Shown: positions 7,060-16,985 of the stretch, piece by piece | Numbering within the stretch: the first letter of the stretch is position 1 | How the letters are laid out: the number at the start of each line of letters is the position of its first letter | Assembly: GCA_944346885.1 (NCBI GenBank) | Contig: CALVMR010000008.1 | Coordinates: 1 to 64,000 of the forward strand | Reading direction: 5' to 3' | Source of the DNA: an uncultured Clostridia bacterium | Lineage (GTDB): Bacteria > Bacillota > Clostridia > Christensenellales > Borkfalkiaceae | DNA: 64,000 bases | Notes under the pieces: model-generated | Told to the model about the DNA's origin: nothing | The model's database searches: none | What the model saw: the letters and a program-made list of their open reading frames with translations, nothing else | Program-made: the position numbers and the translations under genes

Positions 7060-7767
7060 CTATCCCCTGCGGCGGAACAAAATGCGGCGGCAGCTGTCGC
7101 ATTCGATGAAACTGCCGCTGTCCAGCTTGGAAAGTTCGGCAATGGAAAGCTCCATTCCGCACTGCGGGCAGCGGTTGTGCTTCGCCTGCACTTCGCACAC
7201 GACGGGGAACAGCTTTTCCTTTCGCTTTGCAACGTACTTTGCAAGCGCGTCCTGCGGCACTTTTTCGCCCAGCGCGGCAAGCTCTGCCTCCCTTGCCTGC
7301 ACCTCGTCTGCAAACGACTTTTTCAAAGCCGCATATTTTTCCTTATACTCTTTGAATTGGTTTTGCATGGCGATGGTCTGCTTTTTGGCGGCGGCGTATT
7401 CCTTTGCCGCCTCCTCCACGCTTTGGCGCAGCCGCGCGATCTCCGCTTTCAGCCCGCGCAGCGCATCGGCGATCTGCGCGGCGTTCTTTTTGTAAAAGCC
7501 GACTTCGCCGCCCTGCTCGATCATCTCGCCGAGGTTTTCAAAGTCTTTGATGCGCTCGGCAAGCTCCTCGCTCTTTTGTTCCAGCCGCGCGTACAGGCGT
7601 TTGAGCTCTTCGCCGCGCGCGTCCAGCGCGTCCAGCTTTTCGGGCGCCTTTTCCAAAAACTTGCGCGCCTGCATGTACTTTTTGCGCTCTTCCGTGGCGG
7701 CGATCTTCTGTTCTACGGCGCGCAGCCGCCCGTCCGCCTCTTGGTAAGCCAGCAATTCGTCTATCAT
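7060..7767 (-). CDS. Coiled-coil protein with C4 zinc ribbon (zf-RING_7 family)
   Basis: 235 residues. Residues ~1-185 are long charged helices with heptad pattern (coiled coil); the C-terminal end has the zinc ribbon CPQCG ... CDSC (two Cys pairs). Proteins of this type bind nucleic acid or act as adaptors; the exact role is not known. It is the last gene of the sigA operon, with its GGAGG site 12 nt after the nif3 stop codon. Two strong hairpins follow it. Confidence 0.88.
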   Translation of the reverse strand: MIDELLAYQEADGRLRAVEQKIAATEERKKYMQARKFLEKAPEKLDALDARGEELKRLYARLEQKSEELAERIKDFENLGEMIEQGGEVGFYKKNAAQIADALRGLKAEIARLRQSVEEAAKEYAAAKKQTIAMQNQFKEYKEKYAALKKSFADEVQAREAELAALGEKVPQDALAKYVAKRKEKLFPVVCEVQAKHNRCPQCGMELSIAELSKLDSGSFIECDSCRRILFRRRG

Positions 7768-7779
7768 GATGCAACCTCC

Positions 7780-8565
7780 TCAAAGCATGCACGCATCTTC
7801 GTGATATGCGCACGGGATGCCGAGCATGCCGCTTAATTTTTTAAATAAGATCTTGAATCCGTAATTTTCGCTCGCGTAATGGGTGAGCTGGATCACGCTG
7901 AGCCCGCTTTCGAGCGCGTCGCAGAGCACGTTGTGGCGGATATCCGCCGAAACGAGCACCTGCGCCCCCGCCTGCCTTGCCCGCGCGACCGCCGCGCCGT
8001 CTGCCCCCGCTCCGCAAAACGAAGCCGCCGCGTCTACCGTGCGTTCGGCGTCTCCGTACGCAAACAGCCGCTGCGTGTTCAGCTCGCTTTTAACGTGCGC
8101 GCAAAGTTCAAAAAAGGTTTGCCGCGGCACCGAAAAGATCCTGCCGTAGCCGCCGCCCTCCACGCGCTCTTGCGGAGGGAGCGCGCCGCTCCCGCCGATC
8201 GCGCGGGCAAGCTGCTCGTCCACGCCGCCCTCGGCGCAATCCGCGTTCAGATGCATGGAAACGACCGAGATCCCCTTTTCCGCCGCCAAGAGCAGCCGCC
8301 GCCCCACGGGGTCGGAAACGCGCAGCGCCGAAACGGGGTAAAAGATGGCGGGATGGTGAGTGACGATGAGGTTTTTGCCCTCCCGCTCCGCCGCGGCAAG
8401 CGCGCCGAGCGAAAGATCGAGCGAAAACAGCGCCCCCGCGATCTCCTTTCCGCAGTCTATGAGCACGCCGCTGTTGTCGTGCCCGCCGTACTTTTGTATG
8501 TATTCGTCCGAAAGCCGCTTGGGAACGGCAGCATCCAGTTTTTCATAAACGTCGCAAAGTTTCAT
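7780..8565 (-). CDS. Nif3/YqfO-family dinuclear metal protein
   Basis: 261 residues. The family motifs are present: THHPAIF (metal-ligand His pair), SMHLNAD and the C-terminal LTHYASEN with the last His and Glu ligands. Family members bind two metal ions; an in vivo substrate is not established. There is no inserted PII-like middle domain beyond the short form. It overlaps the trmK end by 23 bases, a common arrangement in Bacillota, and so is translationally coupled to it. Confidence 0.92.
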   Translation of the reverse strand: MKLCDVYEKLDAAVPKRLSDEYIQKYGGHDNSGVLIDCGKEIAGALFSLDLSLGALAAAEREGKNLIVTHHPAIFYPVSALRVSDPVGRRLLLAAEKGISVVSMHLNADCAEGGVDEQLARAIGGSGALPPQERVEGGGYGRIFSVPRQTFFELCAHVKSELNTQRLFAYGDAERTVDAAASFCGAGADGAAVARARQAGAQVLVSADIRHNVLCDALESGLSVIQLTHYASENYGFKILFKKLSGMLGIPCAYHEDACML

Positions 8566-9223
8566 CCTGCACCTCGCGCAAAAGCGCCATCCGCTCGCCG
8601 AGAGCGGAAACTTCCTTCCCTGCCGCGGCGATGCGCCGCCCGCATTTTTGAATTTCTTCCGCAAGCCATGCCGCAAAATCCGAGGACGGGGCATGGAGGT
8701 TATCGTACCCGAACGCAAGCTCGCGCGCGCCGTAGGCGCGCCCGCCCGCGCGCGCCGCCCCCGCCGTGCCCCGTTCGGCGCGGAGCACGTCATAAAACTT
8801 TCCGTCGCGGAAGGTATAGTCGCGGGCGATCGCGTACCCGTGCGCCAACAAAAACCCGCGCACGCGGCGGGCGTTGCGCATGGGCTGCAACACCAAAACG
8901 GGCGGCAAAAACCCCGCCTCCAAAATGTCTGCGATCTCGTCTCCGCCCATGCCCGCAATGAGCACCTCTTCGGTATCGGCGGGAATGCCGGATAACCCCG
9001 CGCAGCACACCGCCCGCGCCCTGCCCGCGCGCACATGCTCTTGCAGCAGGCGTTCGGCTTTGGCAAGGCTGGCGGCACTGATATCCGAAAACACCGCCTG
9101 CGTGCACAGCCCGTTTTCCAGCATGTACCGCGTGCAATAGCCGTGGTCGCAGCCGACGTCGGCAAACGTGCCGCAGGGCAGAAGTTCGCCGCAGAGGATA
9201 CGGATCCGCTTTTCCCGCCGCAT
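8543..9223 (-). CDS. trmK: tRNA (adenine-22-N1)-methyltransferase
   Basis: 226 residues. Rossmann-type SAM site with FADVGCDHGY near residues 19-28, and the family motif IAGMGGDEI (~88-96). TrmK methylates A22 in the D-loop region of tRNA. The start ATG shares one base with the sigA stop (TGATG), so it is translationally coupled; it then overlaps nif3. The Ala/Gly-rich stretch around residues 155-165 is longer than usual. Confidence 0.93.
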   Translation of the reverse strand: MRREKRIRILCGELLPCGTFADVGCDHGYCTRYMLENGLCTQAVFSDISAASLAKAERLLQEHVRAGRARAVCCAGLSGIPADTEEVLIAGMGGDEIADILEAGFLPPVLVLQPMRNARRVRGFLLAHGYAIARDYTFRDGKFYDVLRAERGTAGAARAGGRAYGARELAFGYDNLHAPSSDFAAWLAEEIQKCGRRIAAAGKEVSALGERMALLREVQDETLRRL

Positions 9224-10278
9224 CAGTCTAAAAAGTCTTTGAGCTTTTTGCTGCGGGAAGGGTGGCGCAGCTTGCGCAGCGCTTTCGCCTCGATCTGACG
9301 GATGCGCTCCCTCGTTACGTTGAACTCCTTGCCCACCTCTTCCAGGGTGCGCGGCTTTCCGTCGTCAATGCCGTAGCGCAGGCGCAGCACCTTTTCCTCG
9401 CGCGGGGTCAAAGTGTCCAGCACGCCCAAAAGCTGCTCTTTGAGCATGGTAAACGCCACCGAATCGGAGGGCGTGGTCGCGCGGTCGTCCTCGATAAAGT
9501 CTCCCAAATGCGAATCCTCTTCCTCGCCGATGGGCGTTTCCAGCGAAACGGGGTCCTGCGCGATCTTTTGGATCTCGCGCACGCGCTCCTCGTCCATATT
9601 CAGCTCCTTGGCGATCTCCGCGGGCGTGGGCTCTCTGCCCAGCTGCTGCAAGAGGATGCGGGAAGCGCGGGTAAGGCGGTTGATCGTTTCCACCATGTGC
9701 ACGGGGATACGGATGGTGCGCGCCTGGTCCGCGATGGCGCGGGTGATCGCCTGGCGGATCCACCACGTTGCGTACGTTGAAAACTTGAAGCCTTTGCGGT
9801 AATCGAATTTTTCCACCGCCTTCATCAGCCCCAAGTTGCCCTCTTGGATGAGATCGAGGAAGAGCATCCCCCTGCCCACATACCGCTTTGCAATGGATAC
9901 GACAAGGCGCAGGTTGGCTTCCGAAAGGCGCTTTTTCGCCGCCTCGTCTCCCTCCTGCATCTTCTGCGCCAGCTCGATCTCCTCGTCAACGGAGAGAAGG
10001 GGCACCCTGCCGATATCCTTCAAATACATCTTGACGGGGTCGTCCAGCCCGATGTCTTTGAGCGCCTGTTCGAACAGTTCGCGGTCGCGCTCGTCCTCGT
10101 CTACGATCTGGATACCCGCCTCGCCGATAGACTTATATATATAATCGATCTGGTCGGGGCTGGTATCGATCTTTTCGAGGATGTCGCACAGCACGTCCGT
10201 CGAAATAGAACCCTTTTGGCGGTATTCGCCGATGATCTGCTTTAAAATGTCGTTGAGCTTCTGTTCGGATACACTCAT
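9223..10278 (-). CDS. sigA: Primary RNA polymerase sigma factor (sigma-70, SigA)
   Basis: 351 residues with all main regions: a short region 1.1, region 1.2 ([11 protein letters not shown]), region 2 (the [14 protein letters not shown] and [18 protein letters not shown] stretches), region 3 and region 4 with [20 protein letters not shown]. It recognises TTGACA/TATAAT promoters, several of which are seen in this window. Its start overlaps the dnaG stop by four bases (ATGA) and its stop overlaps trmK. Also called rpoD. Confidence 0.97.
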   Translation of the reverse strand: MSVSEQKLNDILKQIIGEYRQKGSISTDVLCDILEKIDTSPDQIDYIYKSIGEAGIQIVDEDERDRELFEQALKDIGLDDPVKMYLKDIGRVPLLSVDEEIELAQKMQEGDEAAKKRLSEANLRLVVSIAKRYVGRGMLFLDLIQEGNLGLMKAVEKFDYRKGFKFSTYATWWIRQAITRAIADQARTIRIPVHMVETINRLTRASRILLQQLGREPTPAEIAKELNMDEERVREIQKIAQDPVSLETPIGEEEDSHLGDFIEDDRATTPSDSVAFTMLKEQLLGVLDTLTPREEKVLRLRYGIDDGKPRTLEEVGKEFNVTRERIRQIEAKALRKLRHPSRSKKLKDFLD

Positions 10279-12074
10279 TTTGCTTTTGCTCCCGTGGTTT
10301 CGTTCAGTTTTTTCAGTTTGAGCGTGAGTTCCAAAATGCGGCGCGAAAGTTTTTTCCGCTCGGCAAGGTCGGTCTCTGCATCGTAACGCGCGGAAACCGC
10401 TTCCAGCTCGGCAGAGATCTTCGTGCGCTCCAACAAATTCACGCAGTCGTCAAAGTAACGTTTGGCGCGCTCCCCTTCCAGCGTGTCTCCCATGCTCAGA
10501 TCGAGGATCTGCGAAAGTTCGGGCGAATCTTCCGCAATAAATTCAAACAGCGCGGAGGGGCGCACCCGCTCTCCGTTCTTCTGCCGCAGCAAAATGTACT
10601 CCGCAATGGCAGTATGCACGGGATCTTCAAAGGAGATACCCGCAAGATCGAACCCTTCGGCGTACTTTGCGCCGAAGAGCACGGAGGCGATCAAAAAGCG
10701 GCACGCCTTGCGCAGCCCGTCGGCATTATCTTCGCGCGGGCGGCTTTCCGCTTCCGCCTTGGGCGCGGGCGCCTGCGGCGCGTTTTCAAGGTCGCGCCGC
10801 AGCGATTCGTAGGTGGTGCCCGTGCGATCGCGCAGCTGCTTCAACAAATCCTCGCGCACGCTCGCGCTCTCCTCTCCCGCGATCACTTTCAGCGCCTGCG
10901 CCGTATATTCGCGCCGCTGTTCGACGTTTTTTAGATCGAACCGCCGCGCCAGCGCTTCCAGCTTAAAATCGACGAGCGGCATCGCCGCGTCCAAACAGGC
11001 GCGGTAGCCTTCCTGCCCCTGCCGCTTGATCACGTCGTCCGGGTCCAACCCTTCGGGCAGGGGCACGACGCGCACGTTGAGCTGCTCTTCCCGCAAGATC
11101 TCCAACCCGCGGATGGCGCCCTTTTGCCCCGCAAAATCGCCGTCGTAACTGATGAGCACGGTGTCGGCATAGCGTTTTGCAAGGCGCGCCTGCTCCTTGG
11201 TGAGCGCCGTGCCCATGCTCGCCACCACGTTTTCAAACCCCGCCTGGTACAGAGAAATGGCGTCCATGTACCCTTCTACGATGATGATATCCGAAAGCCC
11301 GCCCGCCTTTTTTTGCTTTTTGACGAGGTTGATGTTGTACAAATTTTTGCTTTTGTTGAATACGATCGTCTCTTTCGTGTTCTTGTATTTGGCAAAATCC
11401 GTTTTTTCCAGCATCCTGCCGCCGAACGCCACCACGTCTCCCATGGCGTTGATGACGGGAAAGATCAGCCTGCCGCCCAACGCGTCGATGAGCTCGCCCC
11501 GCTCCGACTTTGCCACGGCGCCGCTTTCGAGCATGGTCTGCTCGGAATACCCTTTCGAGAGCAGGTAGCGCGGCAAGTCGCGGAAGTTGAGAGAGGCGCC
11601 CAACCCGAATTTGCGCACGACGGAGGCAGAGATCCCGCGCTTTAAAATGTATGCGATGTGCTTGTCCGCATGCCCGCCGTTGAGCGCATCGAGATAAAAA
11701 TGCGCCGTATCGCGCAGCAGGCGCAGCACTTCGTCCCGCTTTTTTTTGGCGCGCGCCGCCTCTTCGGAATCGTAATCGGTTTGCGGCAGGGGCATTTTTG
11801 CCCGCTCGGCAAGGATGCGCACCGCGTCCATGAAATCGACGGACTCCATTTCGCGGATAAACGTGATAACGTCTCCGCTGGCGCCGCAGCCGAAGCAATG
11901 GTAGTACTGATCCGCCGCGTTGACCGAAAAGGAGGGCGTTTTTTCATGATGGAAGGGGCAGCACGCCCAGTAATTCGCCCCCTTTTTTTCAAGGGGAAGA
12001 TAGCTGCCGATCACATCGACCAGATCGTTTTTGCTCTTTAATTGTTGCAGGTATTCCTGATCCGGCCCTTTCAC
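10275..12074 (-). CDS. dnaG: DNA primase
   Basis: 599 residues, normal size. N-terminal zinc domain with CCPFHHEKT and [11 protein letters not shown]; a TOPRIM core with [14 protein letters not shown] (Glu) and [11 protein letters not shown] (Asp-x-Asp); and a C-terminal helical helicase-binding part. It makes RNA primers at the replication fork. It lies 16 nt after dgt and overlaps sigA by 4 bases: the classic primase-sigma operon. Confidence 0.97.
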   Translation of the reverse strand: MKGPDQEYLQQLKSKNDLVDVIGSYLPLEKKGANYWACCPFHHEKTPSFSVNAADQYYHCFGCGASGDVITFIREMESVDFMDAVRILAERAKMPLPQTDYDSEEAARAKKKRDEVLRLLRDTAHFYLDALNGGHADKHIAYILKRGISASVVRKFGLGASLNFRDLPRYLLSKGYSEQTMLESGAVAKSERGELIDALGGRLIFPVINAMGDVVAFGGRMLEKTDFAKYKNTKETIVFNKSKNLYNINLVKKQKKAGGLSDIIIVEGYMDAISLYQAGFENVVASMGTALTKEQARLAKRYADTVLISYDGDFAGQKGAIRGLEILREEQLNVRVVPLPEGLDPDDVIKRQGQEGYRACLDAAMPLVDFKLEALARRFDLKNVEQRREYTAQALKVIAGEESASVREDLLKQLRDRTGTTYESLRRDLENAPQAPAPKAEAESRPREDNADGLRKACRFLIASVLFGAKYAEGFDLAGISFEDPVHTAIAEYILLRQKNGERVRPSALFEFIAEDSPELSQILDLSMGDTLEGERAKRYFDDCVNLLERTKISAELEAVSARYDAETDLAERKKLSRRILELTLKLKKLNETTGAKAK

Positions 12075-12090
12075 CGCGCTCCCCCTTTGC

Positions 12091-13122
12091 TCAGTTTTCC
12101 ACGTCTTGCTCGGTCAATGCCCAGCTGTGCGGAATGAACAGATTGTTGAACACCGCCACCGCAAACTTATCGGTCATGGACGAGAGATAATCGCACACCG
12201 CCTGTTCGAGCGGGAAGCGCTCCGCCAATCCTCTGTAAAAGGCGGGCAGCCGCTCCGCATGCGATACAAAGTACTCGTACATTGCCGCGAGCATGCGCTT
12301 GGCGCGCTCCTCCTCGCGTACGGACTGTTCGGTTATGTACACGTTTTTGAACATAAATGCGCGCAGGTTTTCCAACGCGGCTGCCTCGCGCTCGCCCATC
12401 GTGACGGTATCCCTGCCGATGCTGTGTTCGTAAACGGAGGAGATCATCGTATTGATGCGCTCCCGCGTGGTAGAGCCGAGCACGGCGATCTCCGCGGCGG
12501 GCAGGTCGCCCTCGCGCAAAATGCCCGCGCGGATGGCGTCCTCAATGTCGTGATTGACGTAGGCGATGCGGTCCGCAAGGGAGACGGCGCGCCCTTCCAG
12601 CGTGGCGGGCTTGCCCCCCTTTTTGTGGTTTAAAATGCCGTCTCGCACCTCAAAGGTGAGGTTCAGCCCCCTGCCGTCGTTTTCCAGCACGTCAACCACC
12701 CGCAGAGACTGCACGTTGTGCGCAAACCCGTGCGGATTGAGCTCGTTGAGCGAACGCTCGCCCGCGTGCCCGAAGGGGGTATGCCCCAGATCGTGCCCCA
12801 GCGCGATCGCCTCGGCAAGATCCTCGTTCAAAGACAGGCAGCGCGCAATGGAGCGCGCGATCTGCGAAACGTCGATGGTGTGCGTCATGCGGGTGCGGAA
12901 GTGATCCCCCTCCGGCGAAAAAAAGACCTGCGTCTTGTTTTTCAGCCGCAAAAACGCCTTGCTGTAAATGATACGGTCACGGTCGCGCTGAAAATCCGTG
13001 CGCATGGCGCAGGCAGGCTCCTGCCGCGCACGCCCGCGCGTATTTTCGGACCGGCACGCAAAGGGAGAGAGAAAATTCTCCTCCATTTCATACCTGCGCC
13101 GCTTGATCTCGCTCTCCGCCAT
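12091..13122 (-). CDS. dgt: dGTPase-like HD-domain triphosphohydrolase
   Basis: 343 residues. HD motif in EAIALGHDLGHTPFGHAGE and the first metal His in RTRMTHTIDV; ends in the usual YLSSMTDKFA stretch. Family members split dNTPs, classically dGTP, into nucleoside and triphosphate. Short-form proteins like this are common in Bacillota. It heads the dgt-dnaG-sigA-trmK-nif3 operon. The gap upstream (13123-13241) holds a TCCGC-TTCG-GCGGA hairpin (13145-13158) and AT-rich stretches, but no clear promoter. Confidence 0.9.
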   Translation of the reverse strand: MAESEIKRRRYEMEENFLSPFACRSENTRGRARQEPACAMRTDFQRDRDRIIYSKAFLRLKNKTQVFFSPEGDHFRTRMTHTIDVSQIARSIARCLSLNEDLAEAIALGHDLGHTPFGHAGERSLNELNPHGFAHNVQSLRVVDVLENDGRGLNLTFEVRDGILNHKKGGKPATLEGRAVSLADRIAYVNHDIEDAIRAGILREGDLPAAEIAVLGSTTRERINTMISSVYEHSIGRDTVTMGEREAAALENLRAFMFKNVYITEQSVREEERAKRMLAAMYEYFVSHAERLPAFYRGLAERFPLEQAVCDYLSSMTDKFAVAVFNNLFIPHSWALTEQDVEN

Positions 13123-13241
13123 TTTTCGCTTCCCCGTTTATATATTCTCCGCCGAAGCGGAAATCCCTCTTCTTTTTACAAAATTTTTACGCAAAATATC
13201 CGTCGGGCGGCACGCGCCCCCCGTTTTTCCCCTAGCGGAGG

Positions 13242-13955
13242 CTACATATACAGCCCGCCGTTTACGCGCAGCACTTCGCCCGTGATGTAGCGGCTCTGCG
13301 CCAAAAAGAGCACCGCCGCGGCGACCTCTTCGGGCGCCGCCTGCCGCCCCGCGGGAACGTTTTGCAAAAAAGCCTGCCGCTCTTGTTCGGAGAGGCGCGC
13401 ATTCATCTGCGTATCCGCCATGCCGCAGGCAACGCAGTTGACGCGGATCCCGGAGGGCGCAAGCTCCTTTGCCGCCGCCTTTGTAAACCCGATGAGCGCG
13501 GCTTTGCTCGCCGAATAGGCGCTCTCGCAGGATGCGCCCGCCTCGCCCCATACCGAAGAGACGTTGACGATGCATCCGCCGCCCCGCCGCAAAAAGCGCG
13601 GGATCGCGGCGCGCGTACACAAAAACGCGCCCTCGGTATTGACCGAAAAGACTTCCCGCCACTGCGCGAGAGTGGTATCCTGGATCTGCGCAAAGAGCGC
13701 GACCCCCGCGTTGTTGACCAAAACGGAGACCCCGGAAAGAGCGGCGAACATGCGTTCTACCTGCTCTTCGCGGCGCACGTCGCAGCGAAGGGCGAGCACG
13801 CCCGCCCCCCTTTCGCTTACGAGCCGCCGCGTTTCTTCCGCGCCCGCCTCGTCCTTATCGTAGCAAAACGCCACGTCCCAGCCTGCCTGCGCAAAGGCGG
13901 TGCAGCAGGCGCGCCCGATCCCGCGCGAGCCGCCCGTCACCAGCACCATCGCCAT
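13242..13955 (-). CDS. Short-chain dehydrogenase/reductase (FabG-like)
   Basis: 237 residues. The cofactor motif TGGSRGIGRA is at residues ~6-15, NNAG in the middle, and the catalytic Ser, then YSASK. The closest type is 3-oxoacyl-ACP reductase, which uses NADPH, but it is not in a fatty-acid cluster, so the substrate is uncertain. I chose ATG 13955 (MAMVLVTGG), preceded by CAGGTG, because it begins 1 nt after the aroK stop. It is the last gene of the aro run. Confidence 0.87.
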   Translation of the reverse strand: MAMVLVTGGSRGIGRACCTAFAQAGWDVAFCYDKDEAGAEETRRLVSERGAGVLALRCDVRREEQVERMFAALSGVSVLVNNAGVALFAQIQDTTLAQWREVFSVNTEGAFLCTRAAIPRFLRRGGGCIVNVSSVWGEAGASCESAYSASKAALIGFTKAAAKELAPSGIRVNCVACGMADTQMNARLSEQERQAFLQNVPAGRQAAPEEVAAAVLFLAQSRYITGEVLRVNGGLYM

Positions 13956-13956
13956 T

Positions 13957-14472
13957 TCACCGCACCTGCGGCAGAGCAAAGACCCGTATGATCTCCTCCG
14001 CCACTTCGTCAACGCTCATGCCGTTGGTATCCACGGTATGGTCGGCGCAGCTCTCGTAAATGGGCGTGCGGTAATCGAGGATGCTCTTCATCTTTTCCAT
14101 CGTCGTGTTTTTCAAAAGCGGACGATCGTCTCCGGTATGCCCCGTACGCGCGAACAAAACTTCGATATCCACCTTTAAAAACACGATCCTGCCGCCGCCC
14201 TGCTTGAACGCGGCGCTGTTTTCGGGGCGGAGCACGCAGCCGCCGCCCGTGGAAATGACGCAGTTATCCTCCCCCGCAACGGAGCGCACGATCTCCGTTT
14301 CGTATTGGCGGAACCGCTCTTCGCCGTAAAATTCGAAGATGTTTGCGATCTTACCGTACTTTTGGGTGATGAGTTCGTCGGTGTCGTACCAGCGCATGCC
14401 CGTCCGCTCGGAAAGACGGATGCCCACAGTGGTCTTGCCGCAGCCCATCATGCCGCACAAAACGATGTTCAC
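13957..14472 (-). CDS. aroK: Shikimate kinase
   Basis: 171 residues. Walker A GMMGCGKTTVG near the N-terminus, the shikimate-binding DTDELI, the STGGG motif, and RPLL in the lid region. It phosphorylates shikimate at the 3-hydroxyl. The start is GTG 14472, which overlaps the aroQ TGA (GTGA), with GGAGAG upstream. Longer frames would run inside aroQ. Confidence 0.95.
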   Translation of the reverse strand: MNIVLCGMMGCGKTTVGIRLSERTGMRWYDTDELITQKYGKIANIFEFYGEERFRQYETEIVRSVAGEDNCVISTGGGCVLRPENSAAFKQGGGRIVFLKVDIEVLFARTGHTGDDRPLLKNTTMEKMKSILDYRTPIYESCADHTVDTNGMSVDEVAEEIIRVFALPQVR

Positions 14473-14885
14473 AGCAGAAAACTCTCCGCGGCGAGCAAAT
14501 AGCTGTTCTTTCCGAAGCCGAGCACCGTGCCTTTGCACACTTCGGAGAGGACGGACTTTTGCCGGAACGGCTCGCGCGCGTGCACGTTCGACATATGCAC
14601 TTCCACGACGGGGATCTCCACGGAGGCGATCGCGTCGCGCAGCGCGTAGCTGTAATGCGTGAACGCGCCCGCGTTCAAAACGATGCCGTCCGCATCCGCC
14701 TCTTGGATGGCGGTGCACAGTTCGCCCTCGATGTTGGTCTGAAAAAAGCTGCATTCCGCGCCGCGTGCCGCGCAAAAGGCGGCGATCTGCGCATTGATCT
14801 CTTCCAGCGTTTCGGTGCCGTACACGCCCTTTTCGCGCATGCCCGTGCGGTTGAGGTTGACGCCGTTCAAAAACAAAAGTTTCAT
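14469..14885 (-). CDS. aroQ: Type II 3-dehydroquinate dehydratase
   Basis: 138 residues. Begins with the typical LFLNGVNLNRTG; catalytic Tyr in GVYG, NAGAFTHYS and the VHMSNVHARE motif with the catalytic His. Removes water from 3-dehydroquinate. It is 47 nt after aroE and overlaps aroK. Confidence 0.97.
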   Translation of the reverse strand: MKLLFLNGVNLNRTGMREKGVYGTETLEEINAQIAAFCAARGAECSFFQTNIEGELCTAIQEADADGIVLNAGAFTHYSYALRDAIASVEIPVVEVHMSNVHAREPFRQKSVLSEVCKGTVLGFGKNSYLLAAESFLL

Positions 14886-14932
14886 ATGCTTTGCTCCGTT
14901 TTAAAAATTTTCACTGCCCGAACGGGCAGAGG

Positions 14933-15730
14933 TCATTCGCCGTACTGCCGCTTGTACCCTTCGAACAGCGCCTTTGCCTCCTCGGCGCGCGGCTGCCTGC
15001 CCAAAAAGATGCAATCGCCGTAATATGCCTGATAAAACAGCATCCCCTCGCCGTTGAGGGCGGGTTTGCCGAGCGACTCGGCAAGGCGCAAAAATTCGCT
15101 CTTGCGCGGATAATAGATGAGATCGAGCGCCGCCCCCGCGCGGGATATAAACGCTTCGCCCACCGGGGAAACGCCCTCCGTTTTGTGCATGCCCACGCCC
15201 GTAGCGTTGACGATCAGGTCGCAGCCGAACGGGGCAAGCGAAAACAGCGGGGTAAAGCAGCCGAACTCCCTGTGCACGCTCTCCAAATTTTCGCGGCGGA
15301 CGTCGTAGGCAAACACCGCCGCGCCCGCGTCCGCGAGCTTTTTGATGACGCTCCTGCCCGCGCCGCCCGCGCCGAGCACGAGCACTTTTTTGCCGCGCAC
15401 GGCGATGCCGTTGTTTTCGAGCATGAGCATGAACCCCACGCCGTCCGTGTTGTATCCGACCCTGTTTTTGACGACGTTGACGGCGCCGAACACCGCGGCG
15501 TCCCCTTCGATGCGGGAAAGGTGCGGAATGATATCCAATTTGTACGGAATGGTCACGCAGAACCCGTCGTATTCGCCGATCAGCCTTTCCGCCGCGGCGG
15601 AAAAATCCTCCGGCGGGACGGAGAGCAGTTCAAAGGTGCACCCGCTGCCCAGCCCGCGCATGGAATAGGTGTGCATTTTGGCGCTGTCTGATTTGGAAAC
15701 GTCTTTTCCGATGACGGCAAGTTTGTACAT
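14933..15730 (-). CDS. aroE: Shikimate dehydrogenase
   Basis: 265 residues. Substrate site with Lys in VTIPYK, NTDGVGF, and the NADP fold GAGGAGRS; ends with EGMLFYQA. Reduces 3-dehydroshikimate to shikimate. Follows aroA with one base between stop and start. The SAKMHTYSM segment stands where others have SPxxHN, a small departure. Confidence 0.95.
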   Translation of the reverse strand: MYKLAVIGKDVSKSDSAKMHTYSMRGLGSGCTFELLSVPPEDFSAAAERLIGEYDGFCVTIPYKLDIIPHLSRIEGDAAVFGAVNVVKNRVGYNTDGVGFMLMLENNGIAVRGKKVLVLGAGGAGRSVIKKLADAGAAVFAYDVRRENLESVHREFGCFTPLFSLAPFGCDLIVNATGVGMHKTEGVSPVGEAFISRAGAALDLIYYPRKSEFLRLAESLGKPALNGEGMLFYQAYYGDCIFLGRQPRAEEAKALFEGYKRQYGE

Positions 15731-15731
15731 G

Positions 15732-16985
15732 TTATTCTCCTTTGACCCCCATGAGCCCGTAAAATCCCGGAAAGGAAATGTTTGAACACGCCGCGTCTTC
15801 GATCTCCCCGCCCCGCTCGCTCGCCGCCAGCGCGACGGCGCCGCTCATGGCGATGCGGTGATCCTTTAACGAGCGCACCCTGCCACCCGCAAGGCGGCGC
15901 ACGCCGCGGATGACGAAGCCGTCCTCCGTGGGAACGCAGTTCCCGCCCAGCGCGTTGAGCATCTCCGCCGTGGAGGCGATGCGGTCGCTCTCCTTCACTT
16001 TCAGCTCCTGCGCGCCCGAAATCACGCTCTCCCCCTCCGCAAAGGCGCACAGTACCGCGATGACGGGCAGTTCGTCGATGAGCGAAGGGATCTCTTCCGC
16101 GCCCAATCGCAGCGGCTGCAACGGCGAACGGTACACGCGGATATCGGCAACGGGCTCGCCGCATTCGGTATACGCGTTTTCGAGCGCATAGCGCACGCCC
16201 ATTTTATCGAACACGCGCAGCAGCCCCGTGCGCGTGGGGTTCACGCCGACGTTTTTGCACAGCACTTCGCCGCGCAGCGCGCCCAACACGAGAAAATACG
16301 CCGCCGAAGAAATATCCGCAGGCACGCGCACGTCCGCGGCGCGCAGCCCGCTTTTGCGGACGGTGACCGTGCAGCCCCGCGCGCGGATATCCGCGCCCAT
16401 TGCCGCGAGCATGCGTTCGGTATGATCGCGCGAGCGCTGCGGTTCGGTGACCGTGGTCTCCCCCTCCGCGCCCAGCGCCGCCAAGATCACCGCGCTCTTG
16501 ACCTGCGCGCTGGCGACTTTTGTATCCACGTTGCAGCCGCAAAGGGGCGCGGGCGCGATCCGCAGCGGCGCATGTCCCTCCGTGGTCCGTATATCCGCGC
16601 CGAGCAGGCGCAGCGGCTGCGCGACCCGCTCCATGGGGCGGGAACGCAGCGAGGCGTCGCCCGTCAGCGCGGCGGATACGCCCCGCCCCGCCAGCAGCCC
16701 TGCCAGCAGGCGGATGGTCGTTCCGCTGTTGCCGCAGTCGAGCAGCGGCACGTTGCGAAACGCCTGCGTTCCGCGCACGCGCACGCATTCTCCTTCGATC
16801 TCCACGCGCGCGCCCAGCGCGCGCATGCAGGACGCCGTGGAAAGGCAGTCCTCCCCCAACAGGGCGCCCGTAACGTGCGCCTCCCCCTCCGCCGCGGCGT
16901 TGAACATAATGGCGCGGTGGGTGATGGATTTATCGCCGGGAACGGTAAATTCTCCGCCGAACGAAAGCCGCGGTGCGATCTTCAT
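15732..16985 (-). CDS. aroA: EPSP synthase (3-phosphoshikimate 1-carboxyvinyltransferase)
   Basis: 417 residues. PGDKSITHRA at the start, DCGNSGTTIRLLAG, the RDHTERML stretch and ELKVKESDR, DHRIAM in the C-terminal half. Joins PEP to shikimate 3-phosphate. GGAGGT precedes ATG 16985, which overlaps the aroB stop by four bases. Confidence 0.96.
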   Translation of the reverse strand: MKIAPRLSFGGEFTVPGDKSITHRAIMFNAAAEGEAHVTGALLGEDCLSTASCMRALGARVEIEGECVRVRGTQAFRNVPLLDCGNSGTTIRLLAGLLAGRGVSAALTGDASLRSRPMERVAQPLRLLGADIRTTEGHAPLRIAPAPLCGCNVDTKVASAQVKSAVILAALGAEGETTVTEPQRSRDHTERMLAAMGADIRARGCTVTVRKSGLRAADVRVPADISSAAYFLVLGALRGEVLCKNVGVNPTRTGLLRVFDKMGVRYALENAYTECGEPVADIRVYRSPLQPLRLGAEEIPSLIDELPVIAVLCAFAEGESVISGAQELKVKESDRIASTAEMLNALGGNCVPTEDGFVIRGVRRLAGGRVRSLKDHRIAMSGAVALAASERGGEIEDAACSNISFPGFYGLMGVKGE

